35,654 nt of DNA from a virus, in IMG/VR virus record IMGVR_UViG_3300050014_001324, positions 1-35,654 of that record; one strand, 5' to 3'. The notes below the pieces were generated by a model. The model did no database searches and was not told where the DNA came from. It saw only the letters and a list, made by a program, of their open reading frames with translations. Below are positions 21,887-29,554 of the stretch, piece after piece. How positions within the stretch are numbered: position 1 is the first letter of the stretch; every line of letters starts with the position of its first letter. The position numbers were made by a program, and so were the translations under genes.

Positions 21887-22140
21887 TGGCCCGGCGGCAG
21901 ATAGCGGAGGGCGGCTAGGATAATTCCGGTGGCGGCGATGATCAGGCCGCCCAGCTTGATGGTCATGCGATGTTCGAGGAGTTGGATGGTCGTTTCAACC
22001 CGCGTGATATCGGTCTTCGTTGCCAGTTCCTGGCTGGTGGCTTCGGCGAACGCTTCCGCCGCCGCTTTGGCCTGGGCATGCGTGAACCCGCCGTTCTCCA
22101 GCTTCTCGACGAACTTCAGGGTATCGAAGGTGGTTGCCAT
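21883..22140 (-). CDS. DUF1640-like coiled-coil membrane protein
   Basis: 85 residues: a helical N-terminus (FDTLKFVEKLENGGFTHAQA), a coiled coil (about 25-60, with ITRVETTIQLLEHRM) and one C-terminal membrane helix (LGGLIIAATGIILAALRYL). The pattern is that of DUF1640 proteins, small bacterial relatives of mitochondrial CCDC90/MCUR1. Function is unknown. The start at 22140 gives the family length. It reads away from the ribbon-helix-helix gene on the same strand and converges on the virion gene with a 4-base overlap. Confidence 0.7.
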   Translation of the reverse strand: MATTFDTLKFVEKLENGGFTHAQAKAAAEAFAEATSQELATKTDITRVETTIQLLEHRMTIKLGGLIIAATGIILAALRYLPPGH

Positions 22141-22145
22141 GGCGG

Positions 22146-22334
22146 TTATGTGGCCTCTGGTGTGGTGGGTTTCAATTTTTTCTGCCGGGCCGCTTCCAAG
22201 CCGAGTTCGATCAGGCGGCGGGCAGCTTCGGCACGATTGGGCAATCCAGGCTCGTCGCGCCGCCACAGGTCAATCCTATCGCCGAGGTCAGGCGGCAGCC
22301 GCAATTCAAATCGGGTGGGTTTGCGCGTTTCCAT
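22146..22334 (-). CDS. Ribbon-helix-helix regulator
   Basis: 62 residues. The strand TRFELRLP is followed by two helices (DLGDRIDLWRRDE and NRAEAARRLIELGLEAA), the Arc/MetJ-type fold that binds palindromes as tetramers. The ATG at 22334 coincides with the predicted transcription start of the minus-strand promoter, so the mRNA is probably leaderless, consistent with the lack of a Shine-Dalgarno. It is the likely binder of the two ATACGTAT palindromes between it and the divergent accessory genes. Confidence 0.8.
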   Translation of the reverse strand: METRKPTRFELRLPPDLGDRIDLWRRDEPGLPNRAEAARRLIELGLEAARQKKLKPTTPEAT

Positions 22335-22340
22335 GGCTGG

Positions 22341-22406
22341 ATAATACGATAGATACGTATGGCCCGTCAATTATCTTGACGTTGACCCGGATGATACGTA
22401 TCATCC
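22341..22406. promoter_or_regulatory. Divergent promoters with two ATACGTAT operators
   Basis: Minus promoter: -35 TTGACG (22370-22365), 18 bp, -10 TATTAT (22346-22341). Plus promoter: -35 TTGACG (22376-22381), 17 bp, -10 TATCAT (22399-22404). Each contains a palindrome: ATACGTAT at 22353-22360 in the minus spacer and the perfect 18-mer GGATGATACGTATCATCC at 22389-22406 over the plus -10. Centres are 41 bp apart. Confidence 0.75.
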
Positions 22407-22478
22407 GAAGCATCAAGACGGCCCGACAAGGTGGTGGAACACCAAGCCGGGCCTAACTCAAACCACGAGGAAGATCTC

Positions 22479-22877
22479 ATGGCCCAAGCTGCTGCAAACA
22501 CTATCACAGTCCAGTCGCGCCGCGCATTCCTGGCGGTGGCCGCCGCCGCTGTCGTCGTTGCCCTGCCTCTGGCCGATGCCGGGGCGGGCATCGGTGGCCC
22601 CGATCCCGATGCGGTGTTGGTTGCCGCCTGGGAACATCTGCAAAATCTGGAGCATCAAGCCCGCGACAACATCGGTGATATTCCCGACGCGATGACCGAT
22701 GCGATCATCCAGATGGAAAATGTCATCGCCTATACGCCGTGCCATGGCGTCAACGGCGTGATCGTAAAGCTGCGATTGCTCGACTTTCTATGCACCGAAG
22801 GCAACAGCGTCACCGACTGGCAGGGGCCGTTGATCAAAAGCATCCTGGCGGTGCTGCCTGCCGCGTCCTTGGCATAG
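22479..22877 (+). CDS. Accessory protein with twin-arginine-like signal
   Basis: 132 residues. The N-terminus has SRRAFL (residues 13-18) followed by an Ala/Val-rich hydrophobic core (about 19-32) and an AlaXAla-type end (ADAGAG), matching a Tat export signal. The mature part is helical with two cysteines (about residues 87 and 102). Similar proteins recur in alphaproteobacterial phages and have no known function. GAGGAAG sets the start at 22479. It is first in the operon driven by the promoter at 22376-22404. Confidence 0.7.
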   Translation: MAQAAANTITVQSRRAFLAVAAAAVVVALPLADAGAGIGGPDPDAVLVAAWEHLQNLEHQARDNIGDIPDAMTDAIIQMENVIAYTPCHGVNGVIVKLRLLDFLCTEGNSVTDWQGPLIKSILAVLPAASLA

Positions 22878-22886
22878 GGGGCGAAC

Positions 22887-23078
22887 ATGATCGGACCCTG
22901 CCCGCTGTCCTTCGAGGAAGCCCGCCTTCTGGCCCTCTACCGCCGCCATGACGAGGCGGAGCGCCGCTTGGTGATGCGGCTGCTCCGCTTCCTGGATCAA
23001 CCGCCGCCGTCCGAAGTGGCAGCGCAAGACCCTTGCTTGAACTCCAACGTTGTCGCGTTTCCCAGAGGTTCCAAATGA
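22887..23078 (+). CDS. Small accessory protein (63 residues)
   Basis: A helical protein (FEEARLLALYRRHDEAERRL then VMRLLRFLDQPPP) with a loose C-terminus. GGGGGCGA lies ahead of the ATG. It overlaps the Rha-like gene by ATGA. No family recognised. The helical half could form dimers; a DNA- or protein-binding role is not shown. Confidence 0.65.
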   Translation: MIGPCPLSFEEARLLALYRRHDEAERRLVMRLLRFLDQPPPSEVAAQDPCLNSNVVAFPRGSK

Positions 23079-24010
23079 ACGACCTGTCCCCCAATGTCTC
23101 TTTGCGCGACGGCGCCGTCGTCGCCAACAGCCGCGATATCGCCGCCTTCTTCGATAAAAACCACCGTGATATTCTCCGGGATATTGATAACCTGTTGAAA
23201 TCGTTAGCTGCGCAAAATTGCGCAGCCGGTTTTGATGGCATGTTCACCCTTCGGAACGAGTTCCACGAAGGGGCCAACCGCGAGGTTCGTTCCTTCGACC
23301 TGACCAAGGACGGTTTCACCCTGCTGGTGATGGGCTTCACCGGCGACAAGGCGTTGAAGTTCAAGCTGCGCTACATCGAGGCGTTCAACACCATGGAGGC
23401 CGCGGTCAAACGGTTGGGCGCGCCCGACCGCGAAACCGACCGCTTCGACAGTTCGGACCTCAGCCGGCGGGTGGCGATGGTCACCGAATGCCGGCTGGCC
23501 TTCGGCGAAGCGCAGGCCCAAGCCTTATGGAAGAAGTTGGGCTTGCCGCTGGAACCGGACCTGCCGGTGAAGGGGCGGGCGCTGTCCGGCTGGGCCGCGC
23601 CGCGTTGGGCCGACGATCCCGAAAGCTGCCTGAAGCATCTACTGACCTGGCCGATTGACCGGGACCAGCACCGGACGGTGCACGAGTTGATCCTGCGCGC
23701 GGGCTATGATGTTGACGGCCCCGATGGGCAGAGCCATTCGGTGTTGCGCCACCTGGGCCTGATTCTCGGCCCCAAGGGCTGGGATGGATGGTTGGCGGTG
23801 TCCGACAGCTTGGGGCCGCTGCTGAACGTCTTCGGCGGCTCACCCTGGATGGACAACTGGTCGCGGACGCTGGCGCAATTGCCGGGGGCGCGGCTCAGCC
23901 CGGCGCCGCTGGATTTCGGCGGGTTCAAAACCCCCGCCGTGCTGCTGCCCGCCAAGCTGTGGGCCGGGCAAATGCGCTGGCACGCCGATAACGTTTGGCG
24001 CAGCCGGTAA
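23075..24010 (+). CDS. Rha-family phage regulatory protein
   Basis: 311 residues. The N-terminal half (about 1-110) is a pRha domain: NSRDIAAFFDKNHRDILRDI, then SFDLTKDGFTLLVMGFTGDK and KLRYIEAFNTME. The C-terminal half (LPVKGRALSGWAAPRW onwards) has a composition often seen fused to antirepressor-type domains. Rha proteins are linked to control of phage lytic growth in enterobacterial phages; the target here is unknown. It ends just before a strong terminator that closes the accessory operon. Confidence 0.78.
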   Translation: MNDLSPNVSLRDGAVVANSRDIAAFFDKNHRDILRDIDNLLKSLAAQNCAAGFDGMFTLRNEFHEGANREVRSFDLTKDGFTLLVMGFTGDKALKFKLRYIEAFNTMEAAVKRLGAPDRETDRFDSSDLSRRVAMVTECRLAFGEAQAQALWKKLGLPLEPDLPVKGRALSGWAAPRWADDPESCLKHLLTWPIDRDQHRTVHELILRAGYDVDGPDGQSHSVLRHLGLILGPKGWDGWLAVSDSLGPLLNVFGGSPWMDNWSRTLAQLPGARLSPAPLDFGGFKTPAVLLPAKLWAGQMRWHADNVWRSR

Positions 24011-24032
24011 GTCTGAGTTCGTCTGTTTCTAA

Positions 24033-24065
24033 CGCCATCGCCCCGCCGTGGGGCGGTGGCGTTTT
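24033..24065 (+). terminator. Terminator closing the accessory operon
   Basis: CGCCA-T-CG-CCCC (24033-24044) pairs with GGGG-CG-G-TGGCG (24050-24061) around the 5-base loop GCCGT, giving 12 pairs including one wobble, followed by TTTT. The tape measure gene starts 39 bases on. Confidence 0.8.
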
Positions 24066-24103
24066 GCTGCCGCCTGTCCTGATAGCGTGAAGAGGAAAGC
24101 GTC

Positions 24104-26125
24104 ATGATCGAATCGTTCAAGATCGGCATCACGGTGGGCTTGATCAATCATGCCTCGGGGGCTTTGGCCCTGCTCGGACGCGATCTGTCTCGGGCCGATG
24201 GGTCGGCGCAGAAGCTGGAGGCCAGCCTTAAGCGCATTCAGATGATGACCTTTGGCGGGGCCGCGCTGGCTGGCGCGGGGTTCCTTGGCATCAAGGGCAT
24301 CGAAAGCACCTATGAGGCGGCGAAGACCTATGAGCAGGCCTTCGCCCGCTTTCAGGCTCTGAACCTTGGCGTTTCGGTCAACAGTGATGCCGACAAATTC
24401 GCCCAATCGACCCGCATCATGGGGGCGAGCGCCACCGATCTGATCACCACCCTGACCGATTTGCATACGGTGATGGGCGATTTCAACAACGCCAAGGCCG
24501 TCGCGCCGCTGATTGCCAAGATGGAATTCGCCAACAAGGCGGTGTTTGACAAAGCTGGCGTCAAATTCGACCAAAAACAGGCGCTGGATCTGGCCAAGGT
24601 CATTGAGTTGCGCGGCGGCTTCCGCTCGTCGGACGAGATGATGCTTCAGGCCGATTTCTCCCAGCACGTCATGAGCGGAACCGGCGGCCGTGTTATGCCA
24701 AGCGATTACCTCAGTTTTCTGGGAACAGGTGGTGTGCCTGCCCGGCTACAATCGAATGATGTCTTCTATTATCAGATGGAACCGTTGATTCAGGCGATGA
24801 AGGGGGGCGGCTCTGCTGTCGGTGCGGGCCTTCGGGCTGCCTATCAGAATCTGGGGCAGGGACGCACCACAACTCGGTCTGCCAAGGAATTGGAGCGCCT
24901 CGATTTGCTCAAGCCGAACATGGTCGAATACGACAAGATCGGTCGGGTCAAACAGATCAAGCCGGGCGGCGTAAAGGGCGGCGACCTTGTCGGCTCCGAT
25001 CCGATGGAGTTTCTGAAGACGGTCCTGCTGCCAGCCTTCGCGGCGCACGGCATTACCAGCGACAAAGACATCATCAATGAATTTGCTACGGTCTTTTCCA
25101 ACCCTCGGGCGGCGGCGCTCTACTCCACCTTGTTCCAGCAGATGGACAAGATCGACAAGAATATGGCGATCAACCGCAAGGCGGCGGGCATCACGGATTT
25201 GGAGAAGCAAGCGGAGAACACCCCGGCCGGCGTCGAAATCAAGGCTGAAAAGGCGTGGGAGAATCTTCGCATTCAGCTAGGCCTAAAGATTATCCCTCTT
25301 GTTGTGCCGATGATCGACAAGCTGGCCAATGGGCTGCAATTCCTTGCCGGTGTAGCGGAGCGCCATCCGACCGCGACTGCCTGGATCATGGGAACGGCGG
25401 GCGCGCTGTCGGTGCTGGCGCTGGCTGGCGGGTCCGCGCTGCTGGTTGCCGCCGGTTTTAGCATGATCGGTCTGGCGCTGCCCGGCCTTGCAATTGGCCT
25501 GGGATCTATGATGCCGCATCTGGCTGCTATCGGTCTGATTATCGGCGGCACGATCTTCATCGCTAAGAATTGGGAATCGGCCATGCAGGGCTACAGCCTC
25601 GCCTGGAAATACTATTCCAAGGAGTTCGTGCGGTGGTGGGAGTGGCAAAAAACCGCTGCCATGGACAAGATAGACCAGATGAAGGCCGCCCTTTCCGAGA
25701 AGTGGAAGGGGATCACCGACGCCTGGGACAACGGTTTGAAGATGATTTCTTCATCGGTCTTTGCCCTGTTCGACAGGATCGCTAAGTCCCTCCCTAACTT
25801 CATGCAGCCGACCGCTCCGCATGTCGAAGGTAAGATCGACGACCCTTCGGCTGCTGATGATACACGCAAAGTTCACCTTCCCATGCCGCCGCCGTTGACG
25901 ACGAACACGGCCATCCCGCCCTACTACAGTGCATCGAATGTCCCACCGGACGCGTCCCGTGCCGATCCCTCCGCCGGCCCCCGTAAGGTCACCATCGAGA
26001 ACAATATTCACCTCGACGGCCGCCAGATCGCCAAGACCACCGCTGATCATTGGCTGTCCGAGATGAACGGCCCTGCCGCAGGCCGCACCTCCTTTGACCC
26101 CCGCATGAGCTTCGTGCAGCCATGA
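24104..26125 (+). CDS. Tail tape measure protein
   Basis: 673 residues, the longest tail gene after the fibre. It sets tail length and is expelled ahead of the DNA. It has long helical stretches and a hydrophobic block at about residues 425-490 (with TAWIMGTAGALSVLALAGGS and GLALPGLAIGLGSM) for membrane contact. GAGGAAAG precedes the ATG at 24104. It is normally adjacent to the chaperone gene; here an accessory module separates them. It overlaps the next gene by ATGA. Confidence 0.85.
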   Translation: MIESFKIGITVGLINHASGALALLGRDLSRADGSAQKLEASLKRIQMMTFGGAALAGAGFLGIKGIESTYEAAKTYEQAFARFQALNLGVSVNSDADKFAQSTRIMGASATDLITTLTDLHTVMGDFNNAKAVAPLIAKMEFANKAVFDKAGVKFDQKQALDLAKVIELRGGFRSSDEMMLQADFSQHVMSGTGGRVMPSDYLSFLGTGGVPARLQSNDVFYYQMEPLIQAMKGGGSAVGAGLRAAYQNLGQGRTTTRSAKELERLDLLKPNMVEYDKIGRVKQIKPGGVKGGDLVGSDPMEFLKTVLLPAFAAHGITSDKDIINEFATVFSNPRAAALYSTLFQQMDKIDKNMAINRKAAGITDLEKQAENTPAGVEIKAEKAWENLRIQLGLKIIPLVVPMIDKLANGLQFLAGVAERHPTATAWIMGTAGALSVLALAGGSALLVAAGFSMIGLALPGLAIGLGSMMPHLAAIGLIIGGTIFIAKNWESAMQGYSLAWKYYSKEFVRWWEWQKTAAMDKIDQMKAALSEKWKGITDAWDNGLKMISSSVFALFDRIAKSLPNFMQPTAPHVEGKIDDPSAADDTRKVHLPMPPPLTTNTAIPPYYSASNVPPDASRADPSAGPRKVTIENNIHLDGRQIAKTTADHWLSEMNGPAAGRTSFDPRMSFVQP

Positions 26126-27141
26126 GCGGCCCGATTCTCCGGCTCGGCGATGTCGCTCTTTCCGGCGACGAATATAGTTTTTATGGCTGGGAACAGCCGG
26201 AAAGCATCCCCTTCGGTGGCGAACAGGAACTGGTTGTTCATCGCCTGGTCGGCGGGATGCGGGTGGTTGACGCCATGGGTGCCGACGACATGGATTTGAC
26301 CTGGTCGGGGCGCTTCCGTGATGTCACCGCCGAGATGCGGGCGCAACGGCTGAATACCTTGCGTCAACAGGGGCAGCCGCTGGTGATGACCTGGAGCAGC
26401 TTTCGCTATCTGGTGATCATCCGCTCGTTCCGCGCCGATTATCAGCAGCCGTGGGAAATCCCCTACACCATCACCTGCCTGGTCATTCAGGACCAGACAG
26501 CGCCGCAACTAGTGACGTTCCCGTCGTTCGAGGAGCAAATGGAGATCGACATGGCGGCGGCCATGGACACCGGTCTTGGACTCAACGACCCCGCCATTTC
26601 CACGGCGCCGACCGCCCCCGTGGCCCCTGACGTTTCCGCCATCTCCACGGCCCTGGCCACGGTGCAGAACGCTTACAACACCTATAAGCATATCAAGGCG
26701 GGCAACTACGCCGCCGCCCTGGGATCGGTCAACCGCACCTTGGGCAGTGTCGGCGGGCTGGGTACTCTGGCGACCAATGCCGGGCTGACCAGCGGCGAGG
26801 CGGGGGCCGCCTTGCAAACGGCCATCGGCGGGGCGCAACAGGCGGTCTCGGCGGCGAAGGTTGTTGCGAATACCGTCATCACCGCCACCAATCTCGGCGG
26901 CGGTTTCGCCTCGGCGAGCGTCATCACCGAATCCCTGACCAGTCAGGCGGGGGCATTCACTCAGTTGTCCGGCCTGACCAGCCTGGGGAGCCGCCTCGGC
27001 CGCATGTCGGACAACACCGCCACCGAAACCGGAACCAGCATCAAATGGGATGGGCCGCGCGTGCCGGTTCAGGATGCCTCCGCGACCGGGGCAAACATCC
27101 AATGGACCGGCCCGGCGGCCGCTCCGCAAACGGTGGCATGA
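26122..27141 (+). CDS. Tail/baseplate protein following the tape measure
   Basis: 339 residues. The first 140 residues are beta-rich (SFYGWEQPESIPFGGEQELV, then ADDMDLTWSGRFRD and FRADYQQPWEIPYTITCLVI); the remainder is Ala/Thr-rich and probably extended helix and linker. Proteins of this layout between tape measure and a LysM-like protein belong to the baseplate-hub assembly in myoviruses. ATGA overlaps on both sides. Confidence 0.65.
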   Translation: MSGPILRLGDVALSGDEYSFYGWEQPESIPFGGEQELVVHRLVGGMRVVDAMGADDMDLTWSGRFRDVTAEMRAQRLNTLRQQGQPLVMTWSSFRYLVIIRSFRADYQQPWEIPYTITCLVIQDQTAPQLVTFPSFEEQMEIDMAAAMDTGLGLNDPAISTAPTAPVAPDVSAISTALATVQNAYNTYKHIKAGNYAAALGSVNRTLGSVGGLGTLATNAGLTSGEAGAALQTAIGGAQQAVSAAKVVANTVITATNLGGGFASASVITESLTSQAGAFTQLSGLTSLGSRLGRMSDNTATETGTSIKWDGPRVPVQDASATGANIQWTGPAAAPQTVA

Positions 27142-27326
27142 TGAAAACCATTACCGTGATCGGCGGCGATCTGTTCCGGATCGCGCTGGAACAACTTGGC
27201 GACGCCACGCAGTGGAGCCGTATCGCCGCGCTGAACGGCCTGACCGATCATCGTATCAGCGGGATGATGACGCTGAAAATCCCCGCCCGCGACCCGAAGG
27301 CCGGAGGAGGAGTCCTTGGCCCTTAA
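27138..27326 (+). CDS. LysM-like tail protein X
   Basis: 62 residues, essentially one LysM-type domain (GGDLFRIALEQLGDATQWSR, IAALNGL, then MTLKIPA). In P2- and Mu-like phages a small LysM protein (gpX) sits here and links the tail tube to the baseplate hub. It starts in ATGATG overlapping the previous stop and overlaps the next gene by 11 bases. Confidence 0.78.
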   Translation: MMKTITVIGGDLFRIALEQLGDATQWSRIAALNGLTDHRISGMMTLKIPARDPKAGGGVLGP

Positions 27327-28428
27327 CGATAATCCCTATGCCGGCTGGAGCTACAAACCGCGCGGCCGGGTGCTGGTCGAAGGCGAGGCCTTGGCGGGCG
27401 TCATCGATGTCGAGGTGGTGTCCAACAGCCACTTCACCGCCGATACCTTCCGTATCACTGTCGCCACCTCGGCGTTGCAGGCATCGTGGTCGCCGGCCAT
27501 ATGGTCGGCCATCGACGGCGCCGATATCGCCATTGCCGTGGGCTTCGAGGATGCGAACGGGCAGGTAGCGGAATGGTTCACCTTGATCGAAGGGCAGGTT
27601 GACGACGTGGCGCTCGATCTGCGCGGGCGCTGCATGACCGTGACCGGGCGGGATTATTCGGCGAGATTTCTCGACAACCGCACCACAGAGAAATGGGCGA
27701 ATCTAAAATCGTCGGAGATCGCGCAGCAACTGGCCAAGCGGCGAGGCCTGCAAGCCGTGGTGAAGGCTACAACCGCGCGGGCCGGGCATTATTACGAAAT
27801 CGACCACGCGCATCTGTCATCGGAACAGACCGAATGGGATGTGCTGACCTATCTAGCCGAACGCGAAGGCTACGACGTGTGGGTGTTCGGGCAAACGTTG
27901 TATTTCCAGCCGCCGACCGATCCTGCGACCACCAATTATTTTCCGCTGATGTGGCGCGAAGCCAATGGCGCCACGCTGCCGGGCTCTCCGAGCTTCACCG
28001 ATATCCAGTTGAGCCGGTCCCTGACCTTGGCCAAGGATGTGATCGTGAAGGTCAAGAGCTACCATCAAATGCAAGAGGCCTCGTTCACGGTCACGGTCAA
28101 GGCGCAGAATTCTGCCAAGTTGCAGCGGAAAGGCGGCTCCGGTCAGGTCTACAGCTTCGTCGTGCCGAATTTGAACCGTGACCAGGCGCTGCAATGGGCC
28201 AAGGCCAAGGCGGAGGAAATCACCCGCCACGAGCGGGTGCTGAACGCCGATATGCCGGGGGACACGCTGCTGACCGCCCGATCCGTGGTCCGCCTGATCG
28301 GCACCGGCACCAGTTGGGACCAGACCTATTTTCCCGACACCGTCACGCGGCGGCTCTCCCTGAAAGATGGGTATCGCCAAAGCCTGCGCGCCAAGAACCA
28401 TTCCCCTCAATCGATGGTGACCCTATGA
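27316..28428 (+). CDS. Baseplate hub protein (gpD/gp27-like)
   Basis: 370 residues. The layout (RGRVLVEGEALAGVIDVEVV, then FRITVATSAL and the C-terminal QALQWAKAKAEEITRHERVL) matches the hub proteins of contractile tails that hold the central spike. It starts at TTG (27316) with GGAGGAGG 5 bases ahead, a strong signal; no ATG fits. ATGA overlap with the spike gene. Confidence 0.8.
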   Translation: MALNDNPYAGWSYKPRGRVLVEGEALAGVIDVEVVSNSHFTADTFRITVATSALQASWSPAIWSAIDGADIAIAVGFEDANGQVAEWFTLIEGQVDDVALDLRGRCMTVTGRDYSARFLDNRTTEKWANLKSSEIAQQLAKRRGLQAVVKATTARAGHYYEIDHAHLSSEQTEWDVLTYLAEREGYDVWVFGQTLYFQPPTDPATTNYFPLMWREANGATLPGSPSFTDIQLSRSLTLAKDVIVKVKSYHQMQEASFTVTVKAQNSAKLQRKGGSGQVYSFVVPNLNRDQALQWAKAKAEEITRHERVLNADMPGDTLLTARSVVRLIGTGTSWDQTYFPDTVTRRLSLKDGYRQSLRAKNHSPQSMVTL

Positions 28429-29180
28429 GCGCGGAGATTCTGAATATCATCCGCCGCGAGGTGGCGGCAGCCCTGGCCGGGCACGGCAAGTCGCGTCGGG
28501 GCCGCGTCGTCAGCTATGACCAGACCCACTACGCGGCCAAGGTCTTCATCCTGCCCGATGGGCCGGAAACCGCGTGGATGCCGGTGTCGTCGGACTGGGT
28601 GGGCAATGGCTGGGGCATCTTTGCCCCGCCGTCCGAGGGTGACATCGTCGAGGTGGCCTTTCAGGAAGGCGGCCTTGCAGCGCCGCACATCGTCAACCGC
28701 TTCTATTCGGCTGTGACCAAGCCGCTGCCGGTGCCAAGCGGCGAGTTCTGGCTTGTCCACAAAACGGGAAGCTTCCTCAAGTTTCACAATGACGGATCGG
28801 TCGAGGTCAATGTCGCCACCAACCTGACGGCGACCGTGGGTGGGAACCTGTCCGCCACCATCACCGGCACCACCGACGTCGCCTCGCATGGCAATCTGAC
28901 CGTCCAGACCGACGCGGTGTTGACATTGAATGCGACTGGCCTGCTGCAAGCGCTGTCATCGGATGGAATCATCCTGCAAGCGCCGAGTATCGCCATCGTC
29001 GGCAACCTGAGCCAGAGCAGCGGCGGCAGTGGGCCGACCAGCGCGAACTTTGAGGGCACCATCCACGCCACTCAGAATATCAGCTCCGACACCGATGTCC
29101 TGGCGGATGGCACCAGCGGGCACGGTCACACCCACAGAAACACCCAGCCCGGATCGGGTAGTTCAGGAGCGCCGAACTGA
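28425..29180 (+). CDS. Baseplate spike protein (gpV/gp45-like)
   Basis: 251 residues. An N-terminal OB-fold (RRGRVVSYDQTHYAAKVFIL, then SDWVGNGWGIFAPPSEGDIV) precedes a repetitive beta helix (NVATNLTATVGGNLSATITG and on). The C-terminus carries GHGHTH, similar to the His-rich, metal-binding tip of gpV/VgrG-like membrane-piercing spikes. ATG at 28425 in an ATGA overlap; ends in a TGATG junction. Confidence 0.85.
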   Translation: MSAEILNIIRREVAAALAGHGKSRRGRVVSYDQTHYAAKVFILPDGPETAWMPVSSDWVGNGWGIFAPPSEGDIVEVAFQEGGLAAPHIVNRFYSAVTKPLPVPSGEFWLVHKTGSFLKFHNDGSVEVNVATNLTATVGGNLSATITGTTDVASHGNLTVQTDAVLTLNATGLLQALSSDGIILQAPSIAIVGNLSQSSGGSGPTSANFEGTIHATQNISSDTDVLADGTSGHGHTHRNTQPGSGSSGAPN

Positions 29181-29545
29181 TGGCGGACCTTGATCACACC
29201 TTCGGCGCCGATATCGGCCCCTCGGCGACCGGCGACCTGTCCGTCGTTGCCGGACTGACGCAGAGCAAGCAGCGCGTCCTGCGCCGCCTGCTGACCAATC
29301 CAGGCAGCTACCTGTGGCATCCGAATTATGGCGCCGGTCTGGCCTCCTATATCGGCGGCGTCGCCACGGTGCAGGAAATGCAGGCGTTGATCCTGGCCAA
29401 CATGCTGTTGGAAGCCAGCGTGGCGCGGTCGCCGGCTCCGGTGGTCACCGTCAGTATGGAGGCCAACAGCATGGCTGTCCGCATCACCTATACCGAAGCC
29501 TCGACCGGCCTTTCGACCGGCCTTGGCTTCACCGTTTCGCCCTGA
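29180..29545 (+). CDS. Baseplate wedge protein (gpW/gp25 family)
   Basis: 121 residues with the lysozyme-like gp25/gpW pattern: QSKQRVLRRLLTNPGSYLWH, the PNYGAGLASYIGG segment and a C-terminal strand (ITYTEASTGLSTGLGFTV). In contractile tails it joins the sheath to the baseplate wedge. It shares a base with the previous stop. Confidence 0.85.
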   Translation: MADLDHTFGADIGPSATGDLSVVAGLTQSKQRVLRRLLTNPGSYLWHPNYGAGLASYIGGVATVQEMQALILANMLLEASVARSPAPVVTVSMEANSMAVRITYTEASTGLSTGLGFTVSP

Positions 29546-29554
29546 GGATCGAGC

